NCBI RefSeq assembly: GCF_009184865.1
Contig: NZ_CP045096.1
Coordinates: forward strand, 1,984,001-2,048,000
Length of the DNA stretch: 64,000 bases
Source of the DNA: Streptomyces phaeolivaceus
GTDB taxonomy: Bacteria; Actinomycetota; Actinomycetes; Streptomycetales; Streptomycetaceae
Direction: 5' to 3'
In this document: positions 34,285 to 42,184 of the stretch, in pieces
How the letters are laid out: each line of letters opens with the position of its first letter
How positions within the stretch are numbered: position 1 is the first letter of the stretch
Notes under the pieces: model-generated
Seen by the model: only the letters and a program-made list of their open reading frames with translations
The model's database searches: none
What the model was told of the DNA's origin: nothing
Program-made: the position numbers and the translations under genes

Positions 34285-34302
34285 TGTTTATATTTCTGAA
34301 CA
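34285..34302. promoter_or_regulatory. Candidate operator upstream of kdgD
   Basis: TGTTTA-N6-TGAACA is an imperfect inverted repeat 30-48 bases upstream of the kdgD start. Read on the minus strand it contains GTTC-N8-AAAC, resembling the GTTC-N8-GAAC site at 890-907 next to the IclR gene. Confidence 0.4.
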
Positions 34303-34385
34303 GAAGCACGCTAAGGCGCCCCCTTGCGGCCGGTCAAGCCGGGCAACCCCCACCGCACCAGCGTTTTCCCGCCGCCACGTCACAC

Positions 34386-34415
34386 TTGACGCACGCGGAC
34401 CGCACTCCTTAGCGT
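34386..34415 (+). promoter_or_regulatory. Probable promoter of uronate dehydrogenase
   Basis: TTGACG at 34386 and TAGCGT at 34410 are separated by 18 bases, resembling a housekeeping-type promoter. It would give a leader of about 70 bases ending in AAGGAG before the ATG. Confidence 0.5.
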
Positions 34416-34494
34416 GTCCATGAATGTGAATGTCGGACGCCCATGTGCACGGTCGGCGCGGGCGACGGCCATGGCGATGCAAGGAGATCCACGG

Positions 34495-35304
34495 ATGCCC
34501 GCTCCCCGCACCGTTCTGCTCACCGGCGCCGCCGGCGGCCTCGGCACCCTGATGCGGGAGCTGCTCCCGGCATACGGCTACGAGCTGCGCCTGCTGGATC
34601 TGCTGCCCGTCGAGGGCGCGCCGGACGCGGTCACGGCCGACCTCGCCGACAGGGACGCCCTGCGCGAGGCCGTGCGGGGCGTCGACGCGATCATCCACCT
34701 CGCGGGCATCTCCCTGGAAGCCTCCTTCGACAAGATCCTCCGGGCGAACATCGAGGGGACGTACAACCTGTACGAGGCCGCCCGCGCGGAGGGCGTCCCC
34801 CGGATCGTCTTCGCCTCCTCCAACCACGCGGTGGGCTTCACCCCCCGCCCGCAGGGCGAGGACCCGCTGATCCCGGTCGACACCCCGCACCGCCCCGACA
34901 CCTTCTACGGCCTGTCCAAGTCCTTCGGCGAGGACCTGGCCCAGCTCTACTGGGACAAGCACGGCCTGGAGACGGTCTCCGTACGCATCGGCTCCTGCTT
35001 CCCCGAGCCCACCAGCGTCCGCATGCTCTCCCTCTGGATGAGCCCGGCCGACGGCGCCCGCCTCTTCCACGCGGCCCTGACCGCCGAGCACGTCGGCCAC
35101 ACGATCGTCTACGGCTCCTCCGCCAACACCCGCCTGTGGTGGGACCTCTCCTCCGCCCGCGCCCTCGGCTACGAACCTCGGGACGACTCCGAGCCGTACG
35201 CGGAGAAACTGATCGCCGAGCAGGGCGAACTGGACCCGGACAACGTGGCCCACGCCCACCTCGGCGGCCACTTCGTGAGCGACCCGCCGATCTGGCCGTA
35301 CTGA
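34495..35304 (+). CDS. udh: Uronate dehydrogenase
   Basis: A 269-residue short-chain dehydrogenase of the extended type. The NAD site is TGAAGGLG (10-17), followed by the HLAG pattern (68-71). The catalytic centre is FASSNHAVG (107-114) with Y138 and K142 in FYGLSKSFGED. RIGSCFPEP and the SLWMSPAD segment are typical of uronate dehydrogenases, which oxidise D-galacturonate or D-glucuronate to the aldarolactone with NAD. The ATG at 34495 follows AAGGAG by 8 bases. It starts the oxidative pathway continued by KdgD and the semialdehyde dehydrogenase. Confidence 0.9.
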   Translation: MPAPRTVLLTGAAGGLGTLMRELLPAYGYELRLLDLLPVEGAPDAVTADLADRDALREAVRGVDAIIHLAGISLEASFDKILRANIEGTYNLYEAARAEGVPRIVFASSNHAVGFTPRPQGEDPLIPVDTPHRPDTFYGLSKSFGEDLAQLYWDKHGLETVSVRIGSCFPEPTSVRMLSLWMSPADGARLFHAALTAEHVGHTIVYGSSANTRLWWDLSSARALGYEPRDDSEPYAEKLIAEQGELDPDNVAHAHLGGHFVSDPPIWPY

Positions 35305-35510
35305 CGGACACCGGCCGTACCGGGAAACACCAGGGATTCGTACGTCGTGCGGGAAACGAGGGCCGTACGGCGTACGAGAAGGAGCGGGCGGGCACCGAAC
35401 GGGCCCGCCCGCTCCCGTGTTCGGGCACGCCCGTTGCCCGATCCCCCCGCCGCCCCAGGTCCGCGACGGGCCCCGGCACGACGAAACGGTCAGGGACGGG
35501 CACCATCGGT

Positions 35511-35766
35511 CGCGCAACAGGCCCTCCGCGGCGTGTACCGGGCACTTCAGTCCTACGAGCCGACCGCCGAGTCCCACAAGACGTACCACGCCAAGGCCGC
35601 GGCCCATCTCGACGAGGTGGTCGCGGAGCGCCGCGCCCGCCTGCCCCTGGCCCAGTCCTCCCTCCCGACCCTGCTGAGGCTGAGCCTGGACCGCCCGTTC
35701 TCCGGCGAACTGAGCGTGTCACCGGCCCCGTACAAGGAGGGGGCGCTGGCGCGTTTCTGGGGGTGA
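35511..35766 (+). pseudogene. Possible gene remnant
   Basis: About 84 codons with strong third-position GC, starting near VAQQALRGVYRALQSYEP and ending LARFWG, look coding by codon use. Upstream sequence in the same frame is Arg/Pro-rich noise, so no proper N-terminus exists. I do not recognise the family. A GTG inside (GVYRAL) is the only reasonable start. The rest of the 35305-35858 interval shows no gene I can support. Confidence 0.3.
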
Positions 35767-35858
35767 GGGGCGGGGAGCGGGGAGAGGCGGGCCGCCGGTC
35801 TTCGGTGACCTGCGATATTCGGTGGGCCGGCGCCCTCCGCGCGCCTACCATCCGGGGC

Positions 35859-36080
35859 ATGCCACGCCCCCACGGATTCACCTGCATCGAGCACGCCGAC
35901 GGCACGGTGACGATCGGCCATCACGGCCACCCGGCCACGACGCTGCGCGGGCCGCGGGCCACCCGGTTCCTCGCCGAGGTTGCGGTGGGCGACCCGCAGC
36001 TGGTGATGGCCCGCTGGACCGGGAACTACCGGCGGGGCAACGAGCGCACGGCCCGGGAACACCCCCGCAACCGCCGCTGA
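35859..36080 (+). CDS. Small conserved Streptomyces-type protein
   Basis: A 73-residue protein starting MPRPHGFTC, with ADGTVTIGHHGHPATTLRG and a basic end RRGNERTAREHPRNRR. It resembles a small protein I have seen widely in streptomycetes with no known function. The ribosome binding site is weak (CGGGGC), so a leaderless transcript is possible. It precedes the TerD gene by 87 bases. Confidence 0.6.
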   Translation: MPRPHGFTCIEHADGTVTIGHHGHPATTLRGPRATRFLAEVAVGDPQLVMARWTGNYRRGNERTAREHPRNRR

Positions 36081-36167
36081 ACCGCCACTGAACCGACGCT
36101 GACCCGAACGGCGGCCCGGCGGGCGCTGGTAAGGGAACGGTAAAGCGGCCCGGATCGTTCACCCGGC

Positions 36168-37382
36168 ATGACCGCTATGACCCCCGGCTCGAACATCCCG
36201 CTGCCCGTCACCCACGTCGCGGTGGACGTCGCCGCGCCCGTGCGGCTCGACGTATCGGGCCTGCTGCTCACCGCCGACGGCAAGGTGCGCTCGGACGACG
36301 ACTTCATCTTCTACAACCAGCCGACCGGCCCGGGAGTGACGTACCGCTCCGGCGGCGGTACGGCGCCCGACTCGATCACGGTGGACACGACGGCCGTCCC
36401 GCCGGGCATCGAGAAGATCGTCGTCACGGCGAGCCCGGACGCGGCGGGCCAGTCGTTCCAGGGCATCGAGCCGACGGCGACGATCCGCAACGCGGCGGAC
36501 GGCTCGGTGATCTCCTCGTTCACCCCGCCGCGCCTGGGCCCGGAGACGGCCCTGGTGATCGTGGAGATCTATCTGCGCAACGGCGCGTGGAAGGCCCGCG
36601 CGGTGGGCCAGGGGTACGCGAACGGCCTCGCGGGCATCGCCACGGACTACGGCGTCTCGGTGGAGGACCCCGCCCCGACCCCGCCTCCGACGACCCCCGT
36701 GCGTCCCGTGACTCCGCCGCCCCCCGCGGTGCAGCCCCCGCCGGCCCCGCAGGTCGCGGCACCCCCGGCACCCCCTGCCCCTCCCGCCCCCGCCCCCGGC
36801 GCCGGCAAGATCAACCTGGACAAGGGCCGCGTCAGCCTCCAGAAGAACCAGACGGTCTCCCTGGTCAAGGGCGGACGCCCGCTGCTCTCCCAGGTCAAGA
36901 TGGGCCTCGGCTGGGAGCCGGCGTACCGGGGCAAGGACATCGACCTGGACGCCTCGGTCATCGCGTACGGCCCGCAGCGCAACCACATCGACAGCTGCTA
37001 CTTCGGCAAGCTCTCGATCGTGAACGGCGCGATCAAGCACTCCGGCGACAACCTCACGGGTGAGGGCGGCGGCGACGACGAGGTCATCGTGGTCGACCTC
37101 GGACGGCTCCCCCAGGAGGTCACCGGCCTGGTCTTCACCGTCAACTCCTTCTCCGGCCAGAAGTTCACCGAGGTCGCCAAGGCCTACTGCCGTCTCATCG
37201 ACGCCGCGAGCGGCGAGGAACTCGTCCGCTTCGACCTCACCAACGCCGAGGCCCAGACCGGCGTGATGATGGCCAAACTGATCAAGCAGTTCTCCGGCGA
37301 GTGGGAGATGACCGCGATCGGCGACTTCGTGAAGTCCCGCACGGTCAGGGGGATGGTGAAGCCGGCGGCCCAGGCGCTGTAG
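36168..37382 (+). CDS. Tandem TerD-domain protein
   Basis: A 404-residue cytoplasmic protein with two TerD-like domains joined by a Pro/Ala linker of about 45 residues (166-212). The first domain (about 1-165) has degenerate calcium ligands. The second contains the classic KDIDLDASVIAYG and GDNLTGEGGGDDE calcium-binding motifs and HIDSCYFGKLS. TerD proteins occur in tellurite-resistance and related stress systems and act as calcium-binding modules. There are no other ter genes next to it, so it is an orphan version. Confidence 0.87.
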   Translation: MTAMTPGSNIPLPVTHVAVDVAAPVRLDVSGLLLTADGKVRSDDDFIFYNQPTGPGVTYRSGGGTAPDSITVDTTAVPPGIEKIVVTASPDAAGQSFQGIEPTATIRNAADGSVISSFTPPRLGPETALVIVEIYLRNGAWKARAVGQGYANGLAGIATDYGVSVEDPAPTPPPTTPVRPVTPPPPAVQPPPAPQVAAPPAPPAPPAPAPGAGKINLDKGRVSLQKNQTVSLVKGGRPLLSQVKMGLGWEPAYRGKDIDLDASVIAYGPQRNHIDSCYFGKLSIVNGAIKHSGDNLTGEGGGDDEVIVVDLGRLPQEVTGLVFTVNSFSGQKFTEVAKAYCRLIDAASGEELVRFDLTNAEAQTGVMMAKLIKQFSGEWEMTAIGDFVKSRTVRGMVKPAAQAL

Positions 37383-37485
37383 CACAAGAGCCCAGGCCAG
37401 ACGGCATATCAATGGCTGGCTGCCGCCCCAGTGGCACAACGCCTCTCGGGCGGCACAGCATGTCACCGTGACACGCTCAGGAGGG

Positions 37486-37659
37486 TCACACGCCGGAACC
37501 CCAGCGGCGTCTCACGACCGGAGCCGACTGATGCGGTGCCCTCACGCATACCTGTCGATGCAGCCGCACGGTGGGCGCGCTCCCGGAGGCGGGGATGAAC
37601 TCGTCGTACGGCTCACCGACCTTGATCGGCTCCTGGCAGCGTCCGTAGATCCGGCTCAT
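37486..37659 (-). CDS. Small hypothetical protein
   Basis: A 57-residue protein (MSRIYGRCQEPIKVGEPYDEF...) ending RRRWGSGV. It has two cysteines (residues 8 and 38) and no recognised domain. Its ATG overlaps the stop of the upstream small gene by 4 bases, which supports it being real. Both belong to a two-gene unit divergent from the helix-turn-helix regulator. Confidence 0.6.
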   Translation of the reverse strand: MSRIYGRCQEPIKVGEPYDEFIPASGSAPTVRLHRQVCVRAPHQSAPVVRRRWGSGV

Positions 37660-37928
37660 ACGGCATCCCTCCGGGCTTCGGTTCGGGCGCGGCGCCGGGC
37701 GCGCCGGTGGTCTCTCAGCAGCCGGTCACCCGCCGAGCACATGCCCTGCGACACACCGTCCTCGTCCCGGCGAGTCCGGCAGGCGAGGCATGAGGCGGCG
37801 TGTTCAAGGGCCTTGTCATAGGTGTCCCAGAACGCTGCCTCGGTGGCGGCGAGGTGGCGAACCTGGCCCGGTTCGGCGTCCCACTCGAAGCCGCCGCAGA
37901 TGGCCGGCTTCCTCTCCTCCGTCGTCAC
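37656..37928 (-). CDS. Small hypothetical protein with CxxC motif
   Basis: A 90-residue protein starting at a GTG with GGAGGG 5 bases upstream. It has an acidic N-terminal half (TTEERKPAICGGFEWDAEPG), a CLAC motif near HAASCLACRTRRDEDG, another Cys further on, and a very basic C-terminus (RDHRRARRRARTEARRD). The cysteines might bind zinc. No function is assignable. It is coupled to the 57-residue gene. Confidence 0.6.
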   Translation of the reverse strand: MTTEERKPAICGGFEWDAEPGQVRHLAATEAAFWDTYDKALEHAASCLACRTRRDEDGVSQGMCSAGDRLLRDHRRARRRARTEARRDAV

Positions 37929-38168
37929 AACGCCCTCCGCTGGGGGAAACAAGTCTCCAGGACGGCAGTGGGCATCGGAACTCCTTGGCGTCGAGGGATG
38001 AACGCATACAAGGCTGGCCCTACTTTCCCCCCTTTCCCAGGACTTCAGAAGGACTCTTAACGGCAAGGAATAGGACTTTCTCTAGCTCTTGAGGGTGACG
38101 GGAAGTCAGACTGAGGACCTGCAGTAACTCTGACGGTGACACTGACAGCGTGTCCGACACGGAGGTGG

Positions 38169-39398
38169 ATGGTGGCCAAGACCGCAGGCAACACCCGGCT
38201 CAAGTCCGCGCGGATCGCCGCCGGGTACCACTCTCAGGAGGCTCTGGCCGGAGCCCTCCACGTCGGCGTGCGGCAGGTCCGCCGCTGGGAGTCCAGCTCC
38301 CCGCCCTGGCCCCAGGCCGAGGTGGGACGGAACCTCGCACACCTCCTCGGCCAGGACATGGAATCGCTCGGCTTCACCCCGCCGCCCGGCGTACGCACCG
38401 ACAGCGGCAGACGTGCGCGGCCGGCGGCCACAGCGGCGGCCGTCGGCCTCACTGCCGTACCCACCCGGGCCGTCGTCATCCAACCGTCGTCAGTCGCCCT
38501 CGACTTCTCGGCGGTCACCCGCGCTCACCGGCGTCTGTACTGGTCCGTCGCACCGGCCACACTGCACTCCGCCTCCGTCGCGCACGCCGCCCTCGGCTGT
38601 GCCCTCCTCCCGGAGACCGCCGGGGAAACCCGTCGCGCCGTCGCGACCGCGCTCGCCGAGAGCCGGCTCCTCGCCGGTCGCATCGAGTTCTTCGACCTCT
38701 GCGACGCCGACCGCGCCCAGCAGACCCTGCTGCGCGCGCTGCAGGCGGCGGGCGAGGCGGACGACGCCCTGCTCGGCGCTGCGGTCCTCGCCCACACGGC
38801 CTTCATCCCGGCCTGGGCGGGTGAGCGCGACGCAGCGGTGGAGCGCATGGTCGCGGCCCGCACATACGCCCGTCGCGGACCTGCCCCCGCCGAGTTGCTC
38901 GCCTGGCTGGACGCCGTCGAGGCGGAGTGCGAGACGCGGTGCGGCAACACCCGTACCGCGCTGCATCTCATCGGCCACGCCGAGACCGTCCTCGCCGACG
39001 GCAACGCGCACACCGTGCCGGAGTGGCTCGACTGGTTCGGCCCGGCCCGTCTGGCCGCGTTCAAGGGCAACACCCAACTGCTGGCCGGTCATCTTCCGCA
39101 GGCCCGCGCCACCCTGCTCCACGCCCTCGACGAACTGGACCCGAGTGAGGAGAAACAGAGCACCGTCGTCCTCGGCGACCTGGCCGCGGTGGAGGCCGCG
39201 GCCGACAACCCGGAAGCCGCCTGCGGATACGCGCTCCGCGCGCTCGATCAGCTCGAACGCACCTGGTACGCGACGGGCCTGGACCGCGTCCGCGACGTAC
39301 GCCGCTCACTCGCCCCGCATCAGCACGAGACGTGCGTCCGTGACCTCGACGACCGGCTGTTCGGCTGGGCCACGACGGTCAGTGCGCTCACTCGTTGA
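38169..39398 (+). CDS. Helix-turn-helix regulator with TPR-like C-terminal domain
   Basis: A 409-residue protein. Residues 5-45 form an XRE-like DNA-binding domain (KSARIAAGYHSQEALAGALHVGVRQVRRWES), followed by an Ala/Leu-rich helical repeat domain resembling TPRs (about 130-400). This layout is common in streptomycete regulators of unknown signal. The start is either the ATG at 38169 or the GTG at 38172; the latter has GGAGGT at 5 bases. It is divergent from the two small genes above and overlaps tail to tail with the HAD gene by 11 bases. Confidence 0.75.
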   Translation: MVAKTAGNTRLKSARIAAGYHSQEALAGALHVGVRQVRRWESSSPPWPQAEVGRNLAHLLGQDMESLGFTPPPGVRTDSGRRARPAATAAAVGLTAVPTRAVVIQPSSVALDFSAVTRAHRRLYWSVAPATLHSASVAHAALGCALLPETAGETRRAVATALAESRLLAGRIEFFDLCDADRAQQTLLRALQAAGEADDALLGAAVLAHTAFIPAWAGERDAAVERMVAARTYARRGPAPAELLAWLDAVEAECETRCGNTRTALHLIGHAETVLADGNAHTVPEWLDWFGPARLAAFKGNTQLLAGHLPQARATLLHALDELDPSEEKQSTVVLGDLAAVEAAADNPEAACGYALRALDQLERTWYATGLDRVRDVRRSLAPHQHETCVRDLDDRLFGWATTVSALTR

Positions 39399-40041
39399 AG
39401 TCGGCGATCAGAGCGGGCAGTTCGAGAAGACTCTCCACACGGAAGGTGGGGAGCTTCTCGGCTTCTTCGGTGTGCCACTGGATCGTCGCCCACGGACCAC
39501 GGCGTACGAGCGCCGTGTGCATCCCCGCCTCTGCCCCGGGCCGCAGGTCGTTGTCGACGCGGTCACCGACGTAGAGGATCTCGTGGGGCGCGAAGGGGAC
39601 CGCCTCGGCGACACGGACGAAGAACTCCGGATCCGGCTTCGAGGCACCCCAGTCGTCCGACGTGCCGATCAGATCCACATCGTCCGTGAACAGCCCGCGC
39701 AGCAGACCGCCGGCGCGCACGGTCTGGTTGCCCGCGATGCCCAGCCACAGCCCGTCCGCCCGCAGTTGGGCGAACGCCGGACGGACATCGGGGTACAGGT
39801 CCTCCTCACCGAAGTGCTCCGGCTGCCCTGCGACCGCACGATTCTCCCGCTCTTCGTGCAGGTCGAAGCCGGGCCGGAACTCCTGGAACGTCTCACGGTA
39901 GTCCCGCCCCTGAGCGACGACCGCGCCGAACATCGCGGCGAAGGTGTGCCGAGGTACACCGAGCCAGTCCGCCCAAGTGCCGTACTCCCGTGTCTCGTCG
40001 ACGAGGCATTCACCGACATCGAAGACCACAGCGCGAATCAT
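39388..40041 (-). CDS. HAD-family hydrolase
   Basis: A 217-residue haloacid-dehalogenase-like hydrolase. Motif I reads VVFDVGECLVDE (the usual second Asp is E), motif II is GNQTV, the lysine is in GASKPDPEFF and motif III is YVGDRVDNDL. The replacement of the DxDxT acid by DVGE is unusual but seen in some subfamilies. It probably acts on a small phosphate ester. It converges on the regulator at 38169-39398 and overlaps its end by 11 bases. Confidence 0.82.
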   Translation of the reverse strand: MIRAVVFDVGECLVDETREYGTWADWLGVPRHTFAAMFGAVVAQGRDYRETFQEFRPGFDLHEERENRAVAGQPEHFGEEDLYPDVRPAFAQLRADGLWLGIAGNQTVRAGGLLRGLFTDDVDLIGTSDDWGASKPDPEFFVRVAEAVPFAPHEILYVGDRVDNDLRPGAEAGMHTALVRRGPWATIQWHTEEAEKLPTFRVESLLELPALIADFNE

Positions 40042-40133
40042 GGGGGCAGCGTACTGGTCCGGCTTCGCCGGAGAGCGATCGGATCTTCATGGCGTCCGCC
40101 GCCGCCTCACGCGGCAAAGTGCCGCGCCCGTTG

Positions 40134-41153
40134 TCACTGGATGACCCCGCTGTACGCGTTCAGCGCGGGCTGGCCGCCGAGGTGGGCGTAGAGGACCGTG
40201 GACTCCGGGCCGATCTCGCCGCGCTCGACCAGGTCGACCATCCCGGCCATGGACTTGCCCTCGTAGACGGGGTCGGTGACCATGCCCTCGGTGCGTGCGG
40301 CGAGTTGCATGGCGACGAGGGTGGCGTCGTCCGGGACGCCGTAGATCCCGGCGTGGTAGCGCTCGTCCAGTTCCACGTCGTCCACCGTCAACTCCCGCTT
40401 GAGGCCGATGAGTTGGCCGGTGTTGTGGGCGATGCGGGCGACCTGCTCGCGGGTGGTGGCCGGCTTGGCGGAGGCGTCGATGCCGATCACCCGGCGCGGC
40501 CGTCCGCCGGCCTCCTCCAGCGCCGCGAACCCGGCGACCATGCCGGCCTGGGTCGAGCCGGTCACCGAGCACACGATCACCGTGTCGAAGAAGACATCCA
40601 ACTCCCGCTCCTGCTCGGCGACTTCATACGCCCAGCCGGCGAAGCCGAGGCCGCCGAGGGGGTGGTCGGAGGCGCCGGCCGGGATGGCGTACGGCTTGCC
40701 GCCGCGCTCCTCGACCTCCCTGAGGGCCAGCTCCCAGCTCTCCTTGAAGCCGATGCCGAAGCCGGCCCGGACGAGTCGGACGTCGGCGCCGGCCAGCCTG
40801 CTGATCAGGATGTTGCCGACCTTGTCGTACACGGCGTCCGGCCAGTCGACCCAACTCTCCTGTACCAGCACGCACTTGAGCCCGGCGCGGGCGGCGACGG
40901 CGGCGACCTGGCGGGTGTGGTTGGACTGCACCCCGCCGATGGAGACGAGGGTGTCGCAGCCCTGGGCGAGCGCGTCGGCGACCAGGTACTCCAGCTTGCG
41001 GGTCTTGTTGCCGCCGTACGCGATACCGGAGTTGCAGTCCTCGCGCTTGGCCCAGACGGTGGCGCCGCCGAGGTGCGCGGTCAGCCGCTCCAGCCGGTGG
41101 ACCGGCGAGGGCCCGAAGAGGAGCGGGTAGCGCGCGAAGGAAGAAAGGGACAC
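40134..41153 (-). CDS. acdS: 1-aminocyclopropane-1-carboxylate deaminase
   Basis: A 339-residue PLP enzyme. The cofactor lysine is K50 in [11 protein letters not shown] and the nucleophilic serine is S77 in GGVQSNHT. The residues that separate true ACC deaminases from D-cysteine desulfhydrase are present: Glu298 after Tyr297 in DPVYEGKS and Leu325 in [10 protein letters not shown], 27 residues apart as in the characterised Pseudomonas enzyme. It degrades the plant ethylene precursor ACC to ammonia and 2-oxobutyrate. The GTG has GGGAGG upstream. A GntR regulator lies 64 bases upstream in the same direction. A plant-associated habit would fit with the pectin genes. Confidence 0.92.
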   Translation of the reverse strand: MSLSSFARYPLLFGPSPVHRLERLTAHLGGATVWAKREDCNSGIAYGGNKTRKLEYLVADALAQGCDTLVSIGGVQSNHTRQVAAVAARAGLKCVLVQESWVDWPDAVYDKVGNILISRLAGADVRLVRAGFGIGFKESWELALREVEERGGKPYAIPAGASDHPLGGLGFAGWAYEVAEQERELDVFFDTVIVCSVTGSTQAGMVAGFAALEEAGGRPRRVIGIDASAKPATTREQVARIAHNTGQLIGLKRELTVDDVELDERYHAGIYGVPDDATLVAMQLAARTEGMVTDPVYEGKSMAGMVDLVERGEIGPESTVLYAHLGGQPALNAYSGVIQ

Positions 41154-41217
41154 GGGTCCTCCCGGGGTGGAGTGGGGCGGGGACGGGGCGCGGGGCGGGC
41201 GGGCGGGCGGGGAAGGG

Positions 41218-42054
41218 TCAGTGGCCCGCTTCGGGCACGGGGGCGTCGATGGGGGGCCGGGCGGCGGGAGGCTGAGCGGTGGCGGGCGGCTGGGCGGCGG
41301 CGGGGTGTTCGGCCGGTCCGTCGCTCGGCCGGCCATCCAGCCCACGGCTCGGCTCATCGTCCGGCCCAGCGCCAAGCTCGCCATCCAACCCACCGCTCGG
41401 CTCGTCGTCCGGCTCGTCGACGAGTGCGGCCAGGCCGCGCCAGATCTCCGCCGTGACCCGGACGGCCTCGTCCGTGGCGCCGGCCGCGCAGGCCTCGATC
41501 AGCTGGTCGTGCAGTCCGGCCGAACGGCAGTTGCCGCCCTCGCCGAAGCGCCGGCGCTCCAGGCGGCGGATGAGCGGGGTGTAGCGGGCGATGGTCGCGG
41601 CGGCGGCGCGGTTGCCGCTCACCCGGACGAGGACGTCGTGGAGTTCGTCGTCGGCGACCAGGGCGGCGTCCACGTCGCCCGAGCCGACGGCCGCCGCGAA
41701 CCGCTCGTTGGCCGAGCGCATCGTCTCGACGTCCGCGGCGAACAGCCGGGGCACGGCGGTCCGGGTGGCCAGCTCGTGCATCGCGCCGACCACCGCGGCG
41801 GCGTCCCGCACATCGGCGGCGACGACGGGGGTGACCCGGGTGTAGCTCTGCGGCTTGCTCTCCAGCAGCCCTTCGTCCACCAGCCGCGAGAACGCCTCCC
41901 GCACCGGCGCCCGCGACAGCCCCAGCAGCTCGGCGAACTCGGCGTCGCGCACCACCGCGCCGGGCTCGATCTCCCCGGCCACGATGGCGTCCCGGATGGC
42001 GCGGTAGGCGCGGTCCCTGAGAAGGGTGCGGCTGACCGGTCGTATGGCCTCCAT
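41218..42054 (-). CDS. GntR-family regulator (FCD subgroup), probable acdS regulator
   Basis: A 278-residue regulator. The winged helix (about 10-75) contains [30 protein letters not shown] and the FCD domain continues to about residue 213. After that comes an unusual 65-residue tail with repeated DEPSGGLDG and DEPSRGLDG motifs and a Pro/Ala-rich end; typical family members stop before this tail. Immediately upstream of the ATG is an inverted repeat (42059-42075), consistent with autoregulation. It is cotranscribed with the ACC deaminase gene and probably controls it. Confidence 0.85.
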   Translation of the reverse strand: MEAIRPVSRTLLRDRAYRAIRDAIVAGEIEPGAVVRDAEFAELLGLSRAPVREAFSRLVDEGLLESKPQSYTRVTPVVAADVRDAAAVVGAMHELATRTAVPRLFAADVETMRSANERFAAAVGSGDVDAALVADDELHDVLVRVSGNRAAAATIARYTPLIRRLERRRFGEGGNCRSAGLHDQLIEACAAGATDEAVRVTAEIWRGLAALVDEPDDEPSGGLDGELGAGPDDEPSRGLDGRPSDGPAEHPAAAQPPATAQPPAARPPIDAPVPEAGH

Positions 42055-42058
42055 GAAC

Positions 42059-42075
42059 TGAAATGTTAGATGTCA
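42059..42075. promoter_or_regulatory. Operator candidate at the GntR start
   Basis: TGAAATGTTAGATGTCA forms an imperfect inverted repeat (TGAnAT-N5-ATnTCA) 5 bases upstream of the GntR start codon. There is no room for a separate leader ribosome binding site, so the transcript is likely short-leadered or leaderless and blocked by its own product. Confidence 0.5.
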
Positions 42076-42092
42076 GTACGGATCCCGAACAA

Positions 42093-42132
42093 GAGTGTGG
42101 CCCGCACCCCTACTGGGATACGGGCCACACTC
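42093..42132 (-). terminator. Terminator of the Ro60 gene
   Basis: A 12-base perfect stem GAGTGTGGCCCG / CGGGCCACACTC with a 16-base loop lies 53 bases beyond the TROVE stop. It separates that unit from the downstream GntR gene. Confidence 0.75.
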
Positions 42133-42184
42133 ACCCCCGTCGTTCAACCCCCGTCGTTCAACCCCCGTCGTTCGCTCCCGGCCG

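Noticed and set aside
36168..37382. Complete tellurite-resistance operon
   Set aside because: Only one TerD-type gene is present; no TerA, TerB, TerC or TerZ neighbours.
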